Notes: a model not told the origin generated them from the letters alone. A stretch of DNA of 64,000 nucleotides from Bailinhaonella thermotolerans (GCF_003594875.1 NZ_QZEY01000011.1:62001-126000), one strand, 5' to 3'; shown: positions 32,446-41,153, counted from the first letter of the stretch. Numbers and translations are program-made.

Positions 32446-34689
32446 ATGAGCAGACGTCAATCCGCGGACCCCCGGCGGGACGCCATCGCCGAGGAACAGC
32501 CCTACGTCAGCCGCCTGTACTCCCGGCTGGACGAGGTGCGGGCGCGCACGGCCCAGGCGCTGCGCGACGCGCTCGGCCGCGACGGCGGGCGCACCCCGCA
32601 GGCCCTGGTCGAACGGGAGGCCGCCGCCGACGAGCACGCCCGGGCGATGGCCCGGCTCGACGCGGTGGAGGACGGGCTGTGCTTCGGGCGCGTGGACCGC
32701 GTGGACGGGCAGACCCTGTACATCGGGCGGGTGGGGCTGCGCGACGCCGCCCACGAGCCGCTGCTGATCGACTGGCGGGCCCCGGCCGCCCGGCCGTTCT
32801 ACCGGGCCACGCCCGGCGACCCGGACGGGCTGGCGCGGCGGCGGCACCTGCACCTGCGGGCGCGGCGGGTGGTCGGGGTCGAGGACGAGGTGTTCGACCT
32901 GGACGGCCTGCCGGAGCGGGCGCACGCCACCCTGGTCGGGGAGGCGGCCCTGCTGGCGGCGCTGCGGCGGGCGCGGACCGGCCGGATGGGCGACATCGTG
33001 GCCACGATCCAGGCCGAGCAGGACCGGGTGATCCGCTCCCGGCTGCAGGGCGTGCTGGTCGTGCAGGGCGGCCCGGGCACCGGCAAGACGGTGGCGGCGC
33101 TGCACCGCGCGGCCTACCTGCTCTACACCCACCGCGACACGCTGGCCCGGCGCGGCGTCCTGGTGGTGGGCCCGAACGCGACCTTCCTGCGGTACATCGC
33201 GCACGTGCTCCCCTCCCTCGGCGAGACGGACGTGGTGCTGGCGACCCCGGGCGAGCTGTTCCCCGGGGTGCGCGCCACCGCCGGGGACACCCCGGAGGCG
33301 GCCGTGGTCAAGGGCGGCCTGAGCGCGTGCGGCCTGCTGCGCGCGGCGGTCGCCGACCGGCAGCGGGTCCCGGACGGGGACCTGGAGGTGGTGGCCGACG
33401 AGCTGCCGCTGCGGGTGCCGCACGCGGTGTGCCGGGAGGCGCGCGACCGGGCCCGGGCGCTGGGCGTCCCCCACAACGCCGCGCGCACGCCGTACCTGAA
33501 CCTGATGCTGACCGCGCTGGCCGAGGCGGAGGCGGCGCTGCTGGACCGGCCGATGGACGCCGAGGACCGCAGGTACGCCCGCAAGGCGCTGTGGGCCGAC
33601 CCGGCGGTGCGCGCGGCGCTGGACGCGCTGTGGCCGGAGCTGACGCCGCGGCGGCTGCTGCGCGAGCTGTTCGCCGACCCCGCCGCGCTCGATCGCGCCG
33701 CCGCCGCGGCCGGCCTGCCCGTGCCGGCCACGGGGGAGGCGCTGCTGCGGCCCGCGGGCGCGCCGTGGACGGTGGGGGACGTGCCGCTGCTGGACGAGGC
33801 CGCCGAGCTGCTGGGCGTGGACCCGGCCCCGCTGCGCGCGGCCGAGGAGCGGGCCGAGCGGGACCGGCGCGCGCGGGAGGCGTACGCCGCCGGGGTGCTG
33901 ATGGTCACCGGGCAGTGGGAGGAGGAGACGGTGGACGTGGCCGGGCTGGCCGAGCGCCATCGGGACCCGGGCCCGCACCGGACGACCGCCGAGCGGGCCG
34001 CCGCCGACCGGGAGTGGGCCTACGGGCACGTGATCGTGGACGAGGCGCAGGAGCTGTCGGCGATGGCCTGGCGGATGATCATGCGCCGCGTGCCCACCCG
34101 CTCGATGACCGTCGTCGGCGACCTGGCCCAGACCGGCTCCCCCGCCGGCGTCGGCTCCTGGGCCGAGGCGCTCGGGCCGTACGTCGGGGACCGCTGGCGC
34201 GAGGAGCGGCTGACCGTCAACTACCGCACCCCGGCCGAGATCATGGAGCCGGCCGCCGACGTCCTGCGCGCCGTCGCGCCCGGCCAGGAGCCGCCGGAGT
34301 CGGTACGGCACGGCGGCCACCGGCCCCGCGCGGCCCGGATGGGCCCGGACGGGCTGCCCTGCCTGGTGGACCGGGAGCTGCACGCCGTCGGCGCGGGCCG
34401 GCTGGCGGTGATCGCCAGCCGCGCGTGGCTGCCCGCCGCGTGCCGGGCGCTGCCCCGGGCCGCGGCCGCCGGGCTCGACGACCCGGTCGTCCTGCTGACG
34501 GCCACCGCCGCCAAGGGCCTGGAGTTCGACGCGGTGATCGTCGCCGACCCGGCCGGGATCCTGGCCGAGTCGCCCGCCGGCGGCCGCGACCTGTACGTCG
34601 CGCTGACGCGCGCCACCCGCCGCCTCACCGTGGTCCACGACGGGGACCTGCCGCCGGTCCTGTCGCGGCTGTCCCCGTCCCCGGCGTGA
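32446..34689 (+). CDS. helR: HelD-like RNA polymerase recycling ATPase (HelR class)
   Basis: A 747-residue superfamily 1 ATPase of the actinobacterial HelD/HelR class, which removes RNA polymerase from stalled or rifamycin-blocked complexes. The N-terminal arm helices (EEQPYVSRLYSRLDEVRARTAQALRDAL, about 16-45) match the polymerase secondary-channel insert. Walker A is GGPGTGKT (208-215). Motif II is DEAQ (532-535), followed by VGDLAQ, LTVNYRTP, AAKGLEFDAVIV and YVALTRATRR. ATG 32446 follows AAGGAG and AAAGGG stretches. The leader is AT-rich. Rifamycin resistance is known for some family members; here it is inference. Confidence 0.85.
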   Translation: MSRRQSADPRRDAIAEEQPYVSRLYSRLDEVRARTAQALRDALGRDGGRTPQALVEREAAADEHARAMARLDAVEDGLCFGRVDRVDGQTLYIGRVGLRDAAHEPLLIDWRAPAARPFYRATPGDPDGLARRRHLHLRARRVVGVEDEVFDLDGLPERAHATLVGEAALLAALRRARTGRMGDIVATIQAEQDRVIRSRLQGVLVVQGGPGTGKTVAALHRAAYLLYTHRDTLARRGVLVVGPNATFLRYIAHVLPSLGETDVVLATPGELFPGVRATAGDTPEAAVVKGGLSACGLLRAAVADRQRVPDGDLEVVADELPLRVPHAVCREARDRARALGVPHNAARTPYLNLMLTALAEAEAALLDRPMDAEDRRYARKALWADPAVRAALDALWPELTPRRLLRELFADPAALDRAAAAAGLPVPATGEALLRPAGAPWTVGDVPLLDEAAELLGVDPAPLRAAEERAERDRRAREAYAAGVLMVTGQWEEETVDVAGLAERHRDPGPHRTTAERAAADREWAYGHVIVDEAQELSAMAWRMIMRRVPTRSMTVVGDLAQTGSPAGVGSWAEALGPYVGDRWREERLTVNYRTPAEIMEPAADVLRAVAPGQEPPESVRHGGHRPRAARMGPDGLPCLVDRELHAVGAGRLAVIASRAWLPAACRALPRAAAAGLDDPVVLLTATAAKGLEFDAVIVADPAGILAESPAGGRDLYVALTRATRRLTVVHDGDLPPVLSRLSPSPA

Positions 34690-34694
34690 GCGCG

Positions 34695-34732
34695 GCCGTG
34701 CGGCGTGGGCGGCCTGCCGTGCGGCGTGGGCG
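34695..34732 (+). repeat. Direct repeat after the HelD-like gene
   Basis: GCCGTGCGGCGTGGGCG occurs at 34695-34711 and again at 34716-34732 (21-base period), just downstream of the HelD-like stop. It may belong to the terminator region; function unknown. Confidence 0.5.
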
Positions 34733-34785
34733 CGGGCCGTACACCATGATCGATTGAAGGGAGGATCCGGGCGATCGGCGTGATC

Positions 34786-34800
34786 TAGGGTGCTAGCGTG
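34786..34800 (+). promoter_or_regulatory. Leaderless promoter of the histidine kinase
   Basis: TAGGGT (34786-34791) ends six bases before GTG 34798, placing the transcription start at the start codon. No ribosome site is present. It explains the start choice of the kinase. Confidence 0.5.
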
Positions 34801-35919
34801 CACGTTCCGTCGGCCCTGGTGACGATCGCGCGCGTCCTGGGGCGTCCCTGGCCCTTCGACGCGACGGTGGTGCTCGCCGCCCCGGTGCTGGTGATCCTGG
34901 CCGTCATGGCCGCCCGGGGCGAGACGGCCTCCGCGCCGAGCGCCCTGCTCCACGTGGCGGGGGCCCTGTGCCTGGTGGCGCGGCGCGCCAGGCCGGTGCT
35001 GACCGCCGGGCTGCTGACCGCGGTGGACACCGTGGGGATCGCCTTCGCGCTGATGGCGCCGCTGAGCCTGCCCGCGGTCGTCGCCTACTACGGCCTGGGC
35101 CGCTACGCCTCCGGCCGTGTCACGCTGGCCGCCGGGGCCGCGGTCTTCGCCGTCCACGCGGCGGCCGGGGAGGTGTTCCTGCCGGCGCGGGCGGGCTGGG
35201 TGGCCTCGCTGTTCGCCGTCGCCGTGCCCGTGGGCGCCGGCCAGCTCGTACGGCTGCGCGCCGAGCTGGCCGAGCGGGGCCGGCGGGAGGCGGCCGAGGC
35301 GGCGGTGCGGGCCGAGCGGCGGCGGATCGCGCGCGAGCTGCACGACGTGGTCGCCCACCACATCACCGGGATCAACGCGCTGGTCGGCGGCGCGCGATCG
35401 ACCCTGCCGCCGGGTCAGGAGGCGGCCAGGTCCGCGCTGGAGAGCGCCGAGCGCACCGCGCGGCAGGCGATGGCGGAGATGCGCCGCCTGCTGGACGTGC
35501 TGCGGGACGACGCCGCCGAGGGGCCGGACGCCGCGACGGGGGTGAGCGCGGCGCGCCTGCCCTCGCTGGTCGAGCAGGCCCGGGCCGCGGGCCTGCCGGC
35601 CCGCCTGTCGGTGACCGGCGAGCCGGTGGAGCTGCCCGCCGCCGTGGACCACGCGGTCTACCGGATCGTGCAGGAGGCGCTGACCAACACGCGCAAGCAC
35701 GCCGCCGGCGCCCGGGCGCGCGTCCGGCTGGCGTACGAGCCGGACGCGGTGGAGGTCGAGGTCATCGACGACGGCCCGGCGGCCGGGCCCGCCCCGCCGG
35801 GGTTCGGGCTCGCCGGCATGGCCGAGCGGGTCGCGTTGTGCGGCGGGCGGCTGGCCACGGGGCCGCGCCCGGACGGCGGTTTCCGGGTGCACGCCCGCAT
35901 CCCCCTGGAGAGGTCATGA
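34798..35919 (+). CDS. NarL-type sensor histidine kinase
   Basis: A 373-residue kinase with about five membrane helices in the first 150 residues. HisKA_3 phosphoacceptor is RRIARELHDVVAHHITG; the HATPase has the N-box YRIVQEALTNTRKHA and the G-box PPGFGLAGMAERV. The sensed signal is unknown. Its stop overlaps the response regulator start (ATGA), and an ABC exporter follows 80 bases after that, so it likely controls that exporter in response to membrane or drug stress. Confidence 0.92.
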   Translation: MHVPSALVTIARVLGRPWPFDATVVLAAPVLVILAVMAARGETASAPSALLHVAGALCLVARRARPVLTAGLLTAVDTVGIAFALMAPLSLPAVVAYYGLGRYASGRVTLAAGAAVFAVHAAAGEVFLPARAGWVASLFAVAVPVGAGQLVRLRAELAERGRREAAEAAVRAERRRIARELHDVVAHHITGINALVGGARSTLPPGQEAARSALESAERTARQAMAEMRRLLDVLRDDAAEGPDAATGVSAARLPSLVEQARAAGLPARLSVTGEPVELPAAVDHAVYRIVQEALTNTRKHAAGARARVRLAYEPDAVEVEVIDDGPAAGPAPPGFGLAGMAERVALCGGRLATGPRPDGGFRVHARIPLERS

Positions 35920-36578
35920 TCACGGTTCTGCTCGCGGACGACCACGCCCTGGTGCGCAGGGGCTTCACGCTGATGCTGGACGCCCAGCCGGACCTGCGGG
36001 TGGTCGGGGAGGCCGCCGACGGCGCCGAGGCGGTGGAGCTGTGCCGGCGGCTGCGGCCGGACGTGGTGCTGATGGACCTGCACATGCCCGGCCTGGACGG
36101 GGTGCGTGCCACCGAGGTGATCACCGCCGAGCTGCCGGAGGTGCGGGTGCTGGCGCTGAGCACCTTCGACCTGGACGAGAACGTGGTGGCGGCGCTGCGG
36201 GCGGGCGCGGGCGGGTTCCTGCCCAAGGACGTCTCCCCCGAGGAGCTGATCGAGGGGGTGCGCGTGGTGCACCGGGGGGAGGCGGCGGTCGCGCCCCGGC
36301 TGCTGACCCGGCTCATCGGCACGTTCGTGCGCGCCGGGCGGCCCGCCCCGGCCGCCTCCGGGGCGGCGGGGCTGGACGGGCTGACGTCCCGGGAGCGGGA
36401 GATCCTGGTGCTGATCGCGCGGGGCCGCTCGAACCCGGAGATCGCCGCCGAGCTGTCGGTGTCGGCCTCGACGGTGAAGAACCACGTGACGAGCCTGTTC
36501 GCCAAGATCGGCGTGCGGGACCGGGCGCAGGCGGTGATCGTGGCCTACGAGGCCGCCCTGGTCCGCCCCGGAGAGTAG
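35916..36578 (+). CDS. NarL/LuxR-family response regulator
   Basis: A 220-residue response regulator. The receiver domain (1-120) has the acidic pocket ADDH, phospho-Asp in VVLMDLHMPG, and Lys in FLPKDVSP. The LuxR-type wHTH (about 155-215) shows LTSREREILVLIARGRSNPEIAAELSVSASTVKNHVTSLFAKIGV. Translational coupling to the kinase (ATGA overlap) identifies it as the cognate partner. The downstream ABC exporter is the likely regulon. Confidence 0.94.
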   Translation: MITVLLADDHALVRRGFTLMLDAQPDLRVVGEAADGAEAVELCRRLRPDVVLMDLHMPGLDGVRATEVITAELPEVRVLALSTFDLDENVVAALRAGAGGFLPKDVSPEELIEGVRVVHRGEAAVAPRLLTRLIGTFVRAGRPAPAASGAAGLDGLTSREREILVLIARGRSNPEIAAELSVSASTVKNHVTSLFAKIGVRDRAQAVIVAYEAALVRPGE

Positions 36579-36658
36579 GACCGGGCTCCCAGGACCCCGC
36601 CGCCCGGACGGTTCGCGGGCAGGATGTGCCCGGGCGCGGGCGGCGGGAGGCTGGGATC

Positions 36659-37549
36659 ATGACCGCGATCCGAGCAACGAACCTGTGCAAACGCTATGGC
36701 CGGACCCTGGCGGTGGCCGATCTGTCGTTCGACGTCGAGCCGGGCCGGGTGACCGGCTTCCTGGGCCCGAACGGGGCCGGGAAGTCCACGACGATGCGCA
36801 TGATCCTCGGGCTGGACCGGCCCTCCGGCGGCTCGGCGCTCGTGGCCGGCCGGCCGTACGCCGAGCTGCGGCACCCGCTGCGCACGGTCGGGGCGCTGCT
36901 GGACGCCAAGGCGGTGCACGGCGGGCGCAGCGCGCGCGACCACCTGCTGGCGATCGCCCAGAGCAACGGGATCCCGGCGAGCCGGGTGGCCGAGGTGCTG
37001 GAGACCGTCGGCCTGCGGGAGGTGGCCCGGCGCCGCGCCGGGGGCTTCTCGCTGGGGATGTCGCAGCGGCTGGGCATCGCCGCCGCGCTGCTCGGCGACC
37101 CGGAGATCCTGATCTTCGACGAGCCGGTGAACGGCCTGGACCCCGACGGCATCCTGTGGATCCGCACGCTGATCCGCCGGCTGGCCGCCGAGGGGCGCGC
37201 GGTGTTCGTCTCCAGCCACCTGATGAGCGAGATGGCCCAGACCGCCGACCACCTGATCGTGATCGGGCGGGGGCGGCTCATCGCCGACACGAGCGTGGAG
37301 GAGTTCATCGGCCGCAGCTCCCAGGGGTACGTCCGGGTGCGCTCGCCCCGGCTGGCCGAGGTGGCCGAGCTGGTCCAGGTGGGCGACCTGCACCCCGACC
37401 ACCTGCGCGTGACCGCGATGAGCCCGCTGGAGATCGGCGCGCTGACCGCCCGGGCCGGGATCCCGCTGGAGGAGCTGACGTTCGTGCGGCCCTCGCTGGA
37501 GGCGGCCTACATGGAGCTGACCAAGGACAGTCTGGAGTTCACCTCATGA
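36659..37549 (+). CDS. ABC transporter ATPase
   Basis: A 296-residue ATPase. Walker A is GPNGAGKSTTMRMI. The ABC signature is degenerate (GFSLGMSQRLG where LSGGQ is usual), and Walker B is EILIFDEPVNGLDPDG with the D-loop. SSHLMSEM is the switch. It overlaps its permease by four bases. The LSLGM-type signature is typical of ABC-2 exporters of lantibiotic or lipid-like compounds. Its neighbours (two-component system) suggest stress-induced export of an antimicrobial or lipid. Confidence 0.9.
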   Translation: MTAIRATNLCKRYGRTLAVADLSFDVEPGRVTGFLGPNGAGKSTTMRMILGLDRPSGGSALVAGRPYAELRHPLRTVGALLDAKAVHGGRSARDHLLAIAQSNGIPASRVAEVLETVGLREVARRRAGGFSLGMSQRLGIAAALLGDPEILIFDEPVNGLDPDGILWIRTLIRRLAAEGRAVFVSSHLMSEMAQTADHLIVIGRGRLIADTSVEEFIGRSSQGYVRVRSPRLAEVAELVQVGDLHPDHLRVTAMSPLEIGALTARAGIPLEELTFVRPSLEAAYMELTKDSLEFTS

Positions 37550-38286
37550 TCGACATTCTCCGGTCCGAATGGACCAAGATCCGCTCGGTGCGCTCGACGG
37601 TGTGGACCCTGGCCGTCACCGCCCTGCTGATGGTCGGCGTGGCCGTCCTGCTCGCGGCGGCCTACAAGGGCTCGGGTGACGACCCGGCGCCCGTCCGGGA
37701 GGCGCTCATGATGAGCCTGGCCGGCGCCCAGCTCGCCGCGCTGTCCATGGCCACGCTGGGCGTCCTGGTGATCTCCGGGGAGTACCGCACCGGCGGCATC
37801 CGCACCTCGCTGCTGGCCGTGCCCCGGCGGATGCGCCTGCTCACCGCCAAGATCGTGGTGTTCCTCGCGGTGTCCCTGGTGGTCTGCGCGCTCGCCTCGG
37901 CCGGCGCGGCCGCCGCCGGGCTGGCGATCCTGCGGCCCCCGTCGGCGGAGGCGGGCGAGGCGGTCCGCGCGGTGCTGGGCGTCACGCTCTACCTGACGGC
38001 CTGCGGGCTGTTCGGGCTGGGCCTGGGCACGCTGGTCCGGCACACGGCCGGGGCGCTGGTGTCGGCCATCGCGCTCATCCTGGTCCTGCCCACGCTGGCC
38101 ACCCAGCTCCCCGGGGACTGGGGCCGGGCGGTGGCCGACCACTTCACCACCAACGCCGGCCGGCTGATCGTGTCGGGCCAGGACAACGGCGCCCTGGGGC
38201 CGTGGAGCGGCTTCGCGGTGTACCTCGCCTGGATCGCCGCCGCCCTGGTCGCCGGGGCCGTCCTGATGCACCGCCGCGACGCCTGA
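37546..38286 (+). CDS. ABC-2 type exporter permease
   Basis: A 246-residue permease of about six helices. MIDILRSEWTKIRSVRSTVWTLAVTALLMVG is the amphipathic entry, and ISGEYRTGGIRTSLLAVPRRMRLLTAKIVVFL the cytosolic ATPase-contacting loop. ATG overlaps the ATPase stop. It is the last gene of the kinase-regulator-ABC cluster, and a 38-42 base hairpin follows. Confidence 0.88.
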   Translation: MIDILRSEWTKIRSVRSTVWTLAVTALLMVGVAVLLAAAYKGSGDDPAPVREALMMSLAGAQLAALSMATLGVLVISGEYRTGGIRTSLLAVPRRMRLLTAKIVVFLAVSLVVCALASAGAAAAGLAILRPPSAEAGEAVRAVLGVTLYLTACGLFGLGLGTLVRHTAGALVSAIALILVLPTLATQLPGDWGRAVADHFTTNAGRLIVSGQDNGALGPWSGFAVYLAWIAAALVAGAVLMHRRDA

Positions 38287-38294
38287 CCCGCTCC

Positions 38295-38336
38295 CCCGTG
38301 GTACGGCTCCCGCCCGCGCGGGAGCCGTACCACGGG
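38295..38336. terminator. Strong bidirectional hairpin
   Basis: Eighteen-base perfect arms at 38295-38312 and 38319-38336 enclose CCCGCG. It sits between the convergent permease (stop 38286) and recombinase (stop 38358). The arms contain GGTACGGC and its complement. Confidence 0.85.
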
Positions 38337-38357
38337 CCCGGGGCGTCCGGCGGGCGG

Positions 38358-39530
38358 TCAGCGGCCGCGGCGGGCGGCGAGGATCTGGGCCAGGGTGTAG
38401 GCCGGGGAGGTGTCGAGCTTGTGGCGCTGCACGTCGTAGTGGTCGCGGGTGGTGCGGGGGTCGGCGTGCGCGAGGAGGTCCTGCACCTTCTGGACGGGCA
38501 CGCCGTGGGCGAGCAGGACGGTCCCGGCGGTGCGGCGGGCCCCGTGCGGGGTGATGGTGCGGGCCTCGGGCAGCCCGGCCTCCCGCGCCAGGCGGCGCAG
38601 GGTGTTCCACACGTCGCGCTGGACCAGGGGCCGCCCTCCGGGCCGGGACGGGTCGCGAGGGTGGGGGGTGGTGGCCAGCAGCGGGCCGGTCAGGCCGTCC
38701 AGCGCGACGCCCAGGCGGGCGGCGCGCAGCTCCAGGTAGCGGGACAGGACGGCGAGCACGGGCGGCACGAGCGGGACCAGGTCGCGCACGCCGCCCTTCT
38801 TGGTGTACCGCAGGACGCTGTGGCCGGAGTCGTGGTCCAGGTCGGCCAGGCGCGCCCCGGTCACCGCCGACACGCGCAGGCCCGTGTAGAACAGCAGCGC
38901 GGCCAGGGCGGCGTCCCGCCAGGCGGCCTCGGCCGCGCACGCCGTCCCGGTCGCGCCGGTCGTGCCCGCCGCGCCGGTCGCGCTGCCCGGGCCGGGCTCG
39001 GCGGGCTCGGCGGTCTCGGCGCTCAGGTCGCGGGCGACGCGCTCGGCGTGGTCGAGCAGGGCGGCGGCCGACTGCTCCGACAGCGCCGGCAGCGGTGAGG
39101 TCCGGGCCTGCCGGGGCCGCCGCACGGCCTCGACGGGGTTGCGGTCGGCGGCGTCGTTGGAGATGAGGTACCGGTACCAGCTACTGAGCGCGGCCAGCTT
39201 GCGGGCGGTGGTGGAGTCGGCCGCCGGGCGGGGCACGCCGTCGCGGCCGGTGACGGTGAGGGTGCCCTTCCAGGCGTCCACGTCGGCGCGGCGGGCCGCC
39301 AGCGGGTCGAGCCCGGTGCGCCGGCACCAGGACAGCCAGGCGGCCAGGTCGGCGTAGTAGGCCCGCCGCGTGTGCGCGCTCCCGGCGTCCTGGAGCCACA
39401 GCGCGGTCAGCGCGCGCAGGCCGTACCGGTCGTGCGGCCCGTCGGGCGGCAGCCCCGGCAGCAGCGCCACGGCCTCGCGCACCGACCCGGCCTCCGCGCG
39501 CGGCACGAGCTGATCGTCCATCCCGCCCAT
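38358..39530 (-). CDS. Tyrosine recombinase/integrase
   Basis: A 390-residue tyrosine recombinase. N-terminal SAM-like DNA-binding domain with ADLAAWLSWCRRTGLDPL; the catalytic domain (from about 210) shows R in GLRVSAVTGARLADL, Lys in LRYTKKGG, HxxR in TPHGARRT, H in LLAHADPRTTRDHY, and the Tyr nucleophile in the same block. A low-complexity Ala/Thr/Glu insert lies around 175-200. No tRNA, att repeats or phage genes adjoin it, so a XerC/D-like chromosomal enzyme is the better reading. GTG or ATG alternatives exist near 39530. Confidence 0.85.
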   Translation of the reverse strand: MGGMDDQLVPRAEAGSVREAVALLPGLPPDGPHDRYGLRALTALWLQDAGSAHTRRAYYADLAAWLSWCRRTGLDPLAARRADVDAWKGTLTVTGRDGVPRPAADSTTARKLAALSSWYRYLISNDAADRNPVEAVRRPRQARTSPLPALSEQSAAALLDHAERVARDLSAETAEPAEPGPGSATGAAGTTGATGTACAAEAAWRDAALAALLFYTGLRVSAVTGARLADLDHDSGHSVLRYTKKGGVRDLVPLVPPVLAVLSRYLELRAARLGVALDGLTGPLLATTPHPRDPSRPGGRPLVQRDVWNTLRRLAREAGLPEARTITPHGARRTAGTVLLAHGVPVQKVQDLLAHADPRTTRDHYDVQRHKLDTSPAYTLAQILAARRGR

Positions 39531-39726
39531 GATCGCACGGTCCCGCCCCGCCCCCGGGCCGTACGGCGGCGCCCGGCGGCGCGCGCGATCTCCTCGAACG
39601 GCACGGCGACGTTCATCGCCTCGTCCTCATCCGCGCTCATCGAGGGTCTTTCGCCCCGCCGTGCCGGACTCGGCGGAGGTGACGCCCACCCGGCGTGGCA
39701 CCATCGTGACTTCAGCGCCGGCTTGT

Positions 39727-39760
39727 CATGACGCCATAGTGACGTCATGATGGCGTCATG
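39727..39760. promoter_or_regulatory. RHH operator overlapping promoter and start codon
   Basis: Perfect 11-base arms CATGACGCCAT (39727-39737) and ATGGCGTCATG (39750-39760) flank a 12-base centre that holds a TGACGTCA palindrome (39740-39747). The right arm includes ATG 39758 of the RHH gene; TTGTCA at 39724 and CATGAT 17 bases on could be the promoter. Binding would block the start itself. Confidence 0.82.
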
Positions 39761-40261
39761 GACCTCACGCCGTACGTCGAGCGGCTCCGCCGGGACCTGG
39801 CCGCCGCGGCCGGCATCGGCGGCGACCAGGCCCGCGACCTCGCCGGGCGCCTGGCCGCCGCGCTCGACTCCGCCGCCAGGATCGCCCTGCTGGAGGCGCT
39901 GTCGGCCGCCGCCGAGGAGATCACCCGCGACCTGGCCCCCGGCGCGGTCGAGGTACGGCTGCGCTGCGGCGAGCCCGGGTTCGTCGTCATGACGCCCCCG
40001 CCCCCCGGCCCGCGCGACGCGCCCCGGGACACCCCGCCCGCTCCCCCGCCGCCGGCGCCGGAGGAGGACGGGGGCACCTCGCGGCTGTCCCTGCGGGTCC
40101 CCGAGCAGCTCAAGCCGCGCATCGAGGCCGCCGCGGCTCACGAGGGGCTGTCGGTCAACGCCTGGCTGGTGCGCGCGATCACCGCGGCCCTCGACGGCGG
40201 CGCCCCCGGCCCCCGCCCCGCCGCGCAGACCGGCCGCCGCCTCACGGGATGGGCCCGCTGA
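39758..40261 (+). CDS. HicB/Arc-type ribbon-helix-helix protein
   Basis: A 167-residue protein. The N-terminal ~80 residues form helices (MDLTPYVERLRRDLAAAAGIGGDQARDLAGRLAAALDSAARIALLEAL) seen in actinomycete HicB-like proteins. After a Pro-rich linker, the C-terminal RHH domain (about 115-150) reads RLSLRVPEQLKPRIEAAAAHEGLSVNAWLVRAITAAL. No HicA partner is present. It is followed by a DUF4097 protein and an ABC ATPase, a conserved trio. The start codon lies inside its own operator, so tight autorepression and a leaderless message are likely. Confidence 0.85.
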   Translation: MDLTPYVERLRRDLAAAAGIGGDQARDLAGRLAAALDSAARIALLEALSAAAEEITRDLAPGAVEVRLRCGEPGFVVMTPPPPGPRDAPRDTPPAPPPPAPEEDGGTSRLSLRVPEQLKPRIEAAAAHEGLSVNAWLVRAITAALDGGAPGPRPAAQTGRRLTGWAR

Positions 40262-40262
40262 C

Positions 40263-41153
40263 ATGCGCCCCGGCCCCCCGGAGCACCCCGTGCCCGCCTT
40301 CGACACCCCCGAGCCCATCCACGCCACCGTCACCTTCGGCCACGGCCGGCTGACCGTCCGCGCCGCGGACCGCCCCGACACCCGCGTCACCGTGCGCCCC
40401 CGCGACCCCGGCGACGACGCCGACGTGAGCGCCGCCGCGCGGACCTCCGTCGACTACGACCACGGCCGCCTGCGCGTGACCACCCCCGGCAGCCGCGCCA
40501 TGAGCTGGCTCGGCCTGCGCGGCGCCGTCGAGATCGACATCGACCTGCCCACCGGCTCCCGGCTCGACGCCGACACCCAGGCCGACGTCCACGCCGAGGG
40601 ACGCCTGGCCGCCTGCGCGCTGTCCACCGCCTCCGGCGAGATCCGGCTCGGCCGCACCGGCGCGCTGCGCCTGCGCACCACCGACGGCCGGATCACCGTC
40701 GCCGAGGCCACCGGCCCCGTCGAGGTCGCCACCGCCCACGGCGAGGTCCGCATCGGCCGCGTCGACGGACCCGCCCTGATCAGGAGCGGCCACGGCGCGG
40801 TCGAGCTGGGCGAGGTGACCGGCGACCTGACCGTCAGGACCGCCTACGGCCACGTCGGCGTGGACCGCGCCCTGGCCGCCGTCTCGGCCACCACCGCCGG
40901 AGGCGACATCCGCCTCGGCGAGATCACCCGCGGCGAGGTCACCCTGGAGACCGCCTACGGCCGCCTCAGCGCGGGCGTGCCCACGGGCACCGCGGCCTGG
41001 CTGGAGCTCAGCACCGACCACGGCACCGTGCGCAGCGAGCTCGCCCCCGCCCCCGCCCCGCGCGAGGGCGAGCCGGTCGTCGAGCTGCGCGCCCGCTCCC
41101 GCTACGGCGACGTCCTCGTCCACCGCGCCCCGCCGCCCGGAGGCCGGGCCTGA
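40263..41153 (+). CDS. DUF4097-family beta-repeat protein
   Basis: A 296-residue DUF4097 protein made of short beta-strand repeats of about 20 residues (GRLTVRAADRPDTRVTVRP, GEIRLGRTGALRLRTTDGRITV, GEVRIGRVDGPALIRSGHGAVELGEVTG, GDIRLGEITRGEVTLETAYGRL). It forms a right-handed beta-helix-like fold of unknown function. It starts two bases after the RHH stop and belongs to the RHH-DUF4097-ABC operon. No signal peptide, so it is cytosolic. Possible roles as a sensor or scaffold are speculation. Confidence 0.85.
   Translation: MRPGPPEHPVPAFDTPEPIHATVTFGHGRLTVRAADRPDTRVTVRPRDPGDDADVSAAARTSVDYDHGRLRVTTPGSRAMSWLGLRGAVEIDIDLPTGSRLDADTQADVHAEGRLAACALSTASGEIRLGRTGALRLRTTDGRITVAEATGPVEVATAHGEVRIGRVDGPALIRSGHGAVELGEVTGDLTVRTAYGHVGVDRALAAVSATTAGGDIRLGEITRGEVTLETAYGRLSAGVPTGTAAWLELSTDHGTVRSELAPAPAPREGEPVVELRARSRYGDVLVHRAPPPGGRA

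Noticed and set aside
32404-35892. Long - strand open frame (1162 codons) opposite the HelD-like and kinase genes
   Set aside because: Shadow of strongly recognised + strand genes; no motif on the - strand.
39758-40261. HicAB toxin-antitoxin module
   Set aside because: The RHH/HicB-like protein has no adjacent HicA; the operon continues with DUF4097 and an ABC ATPase.
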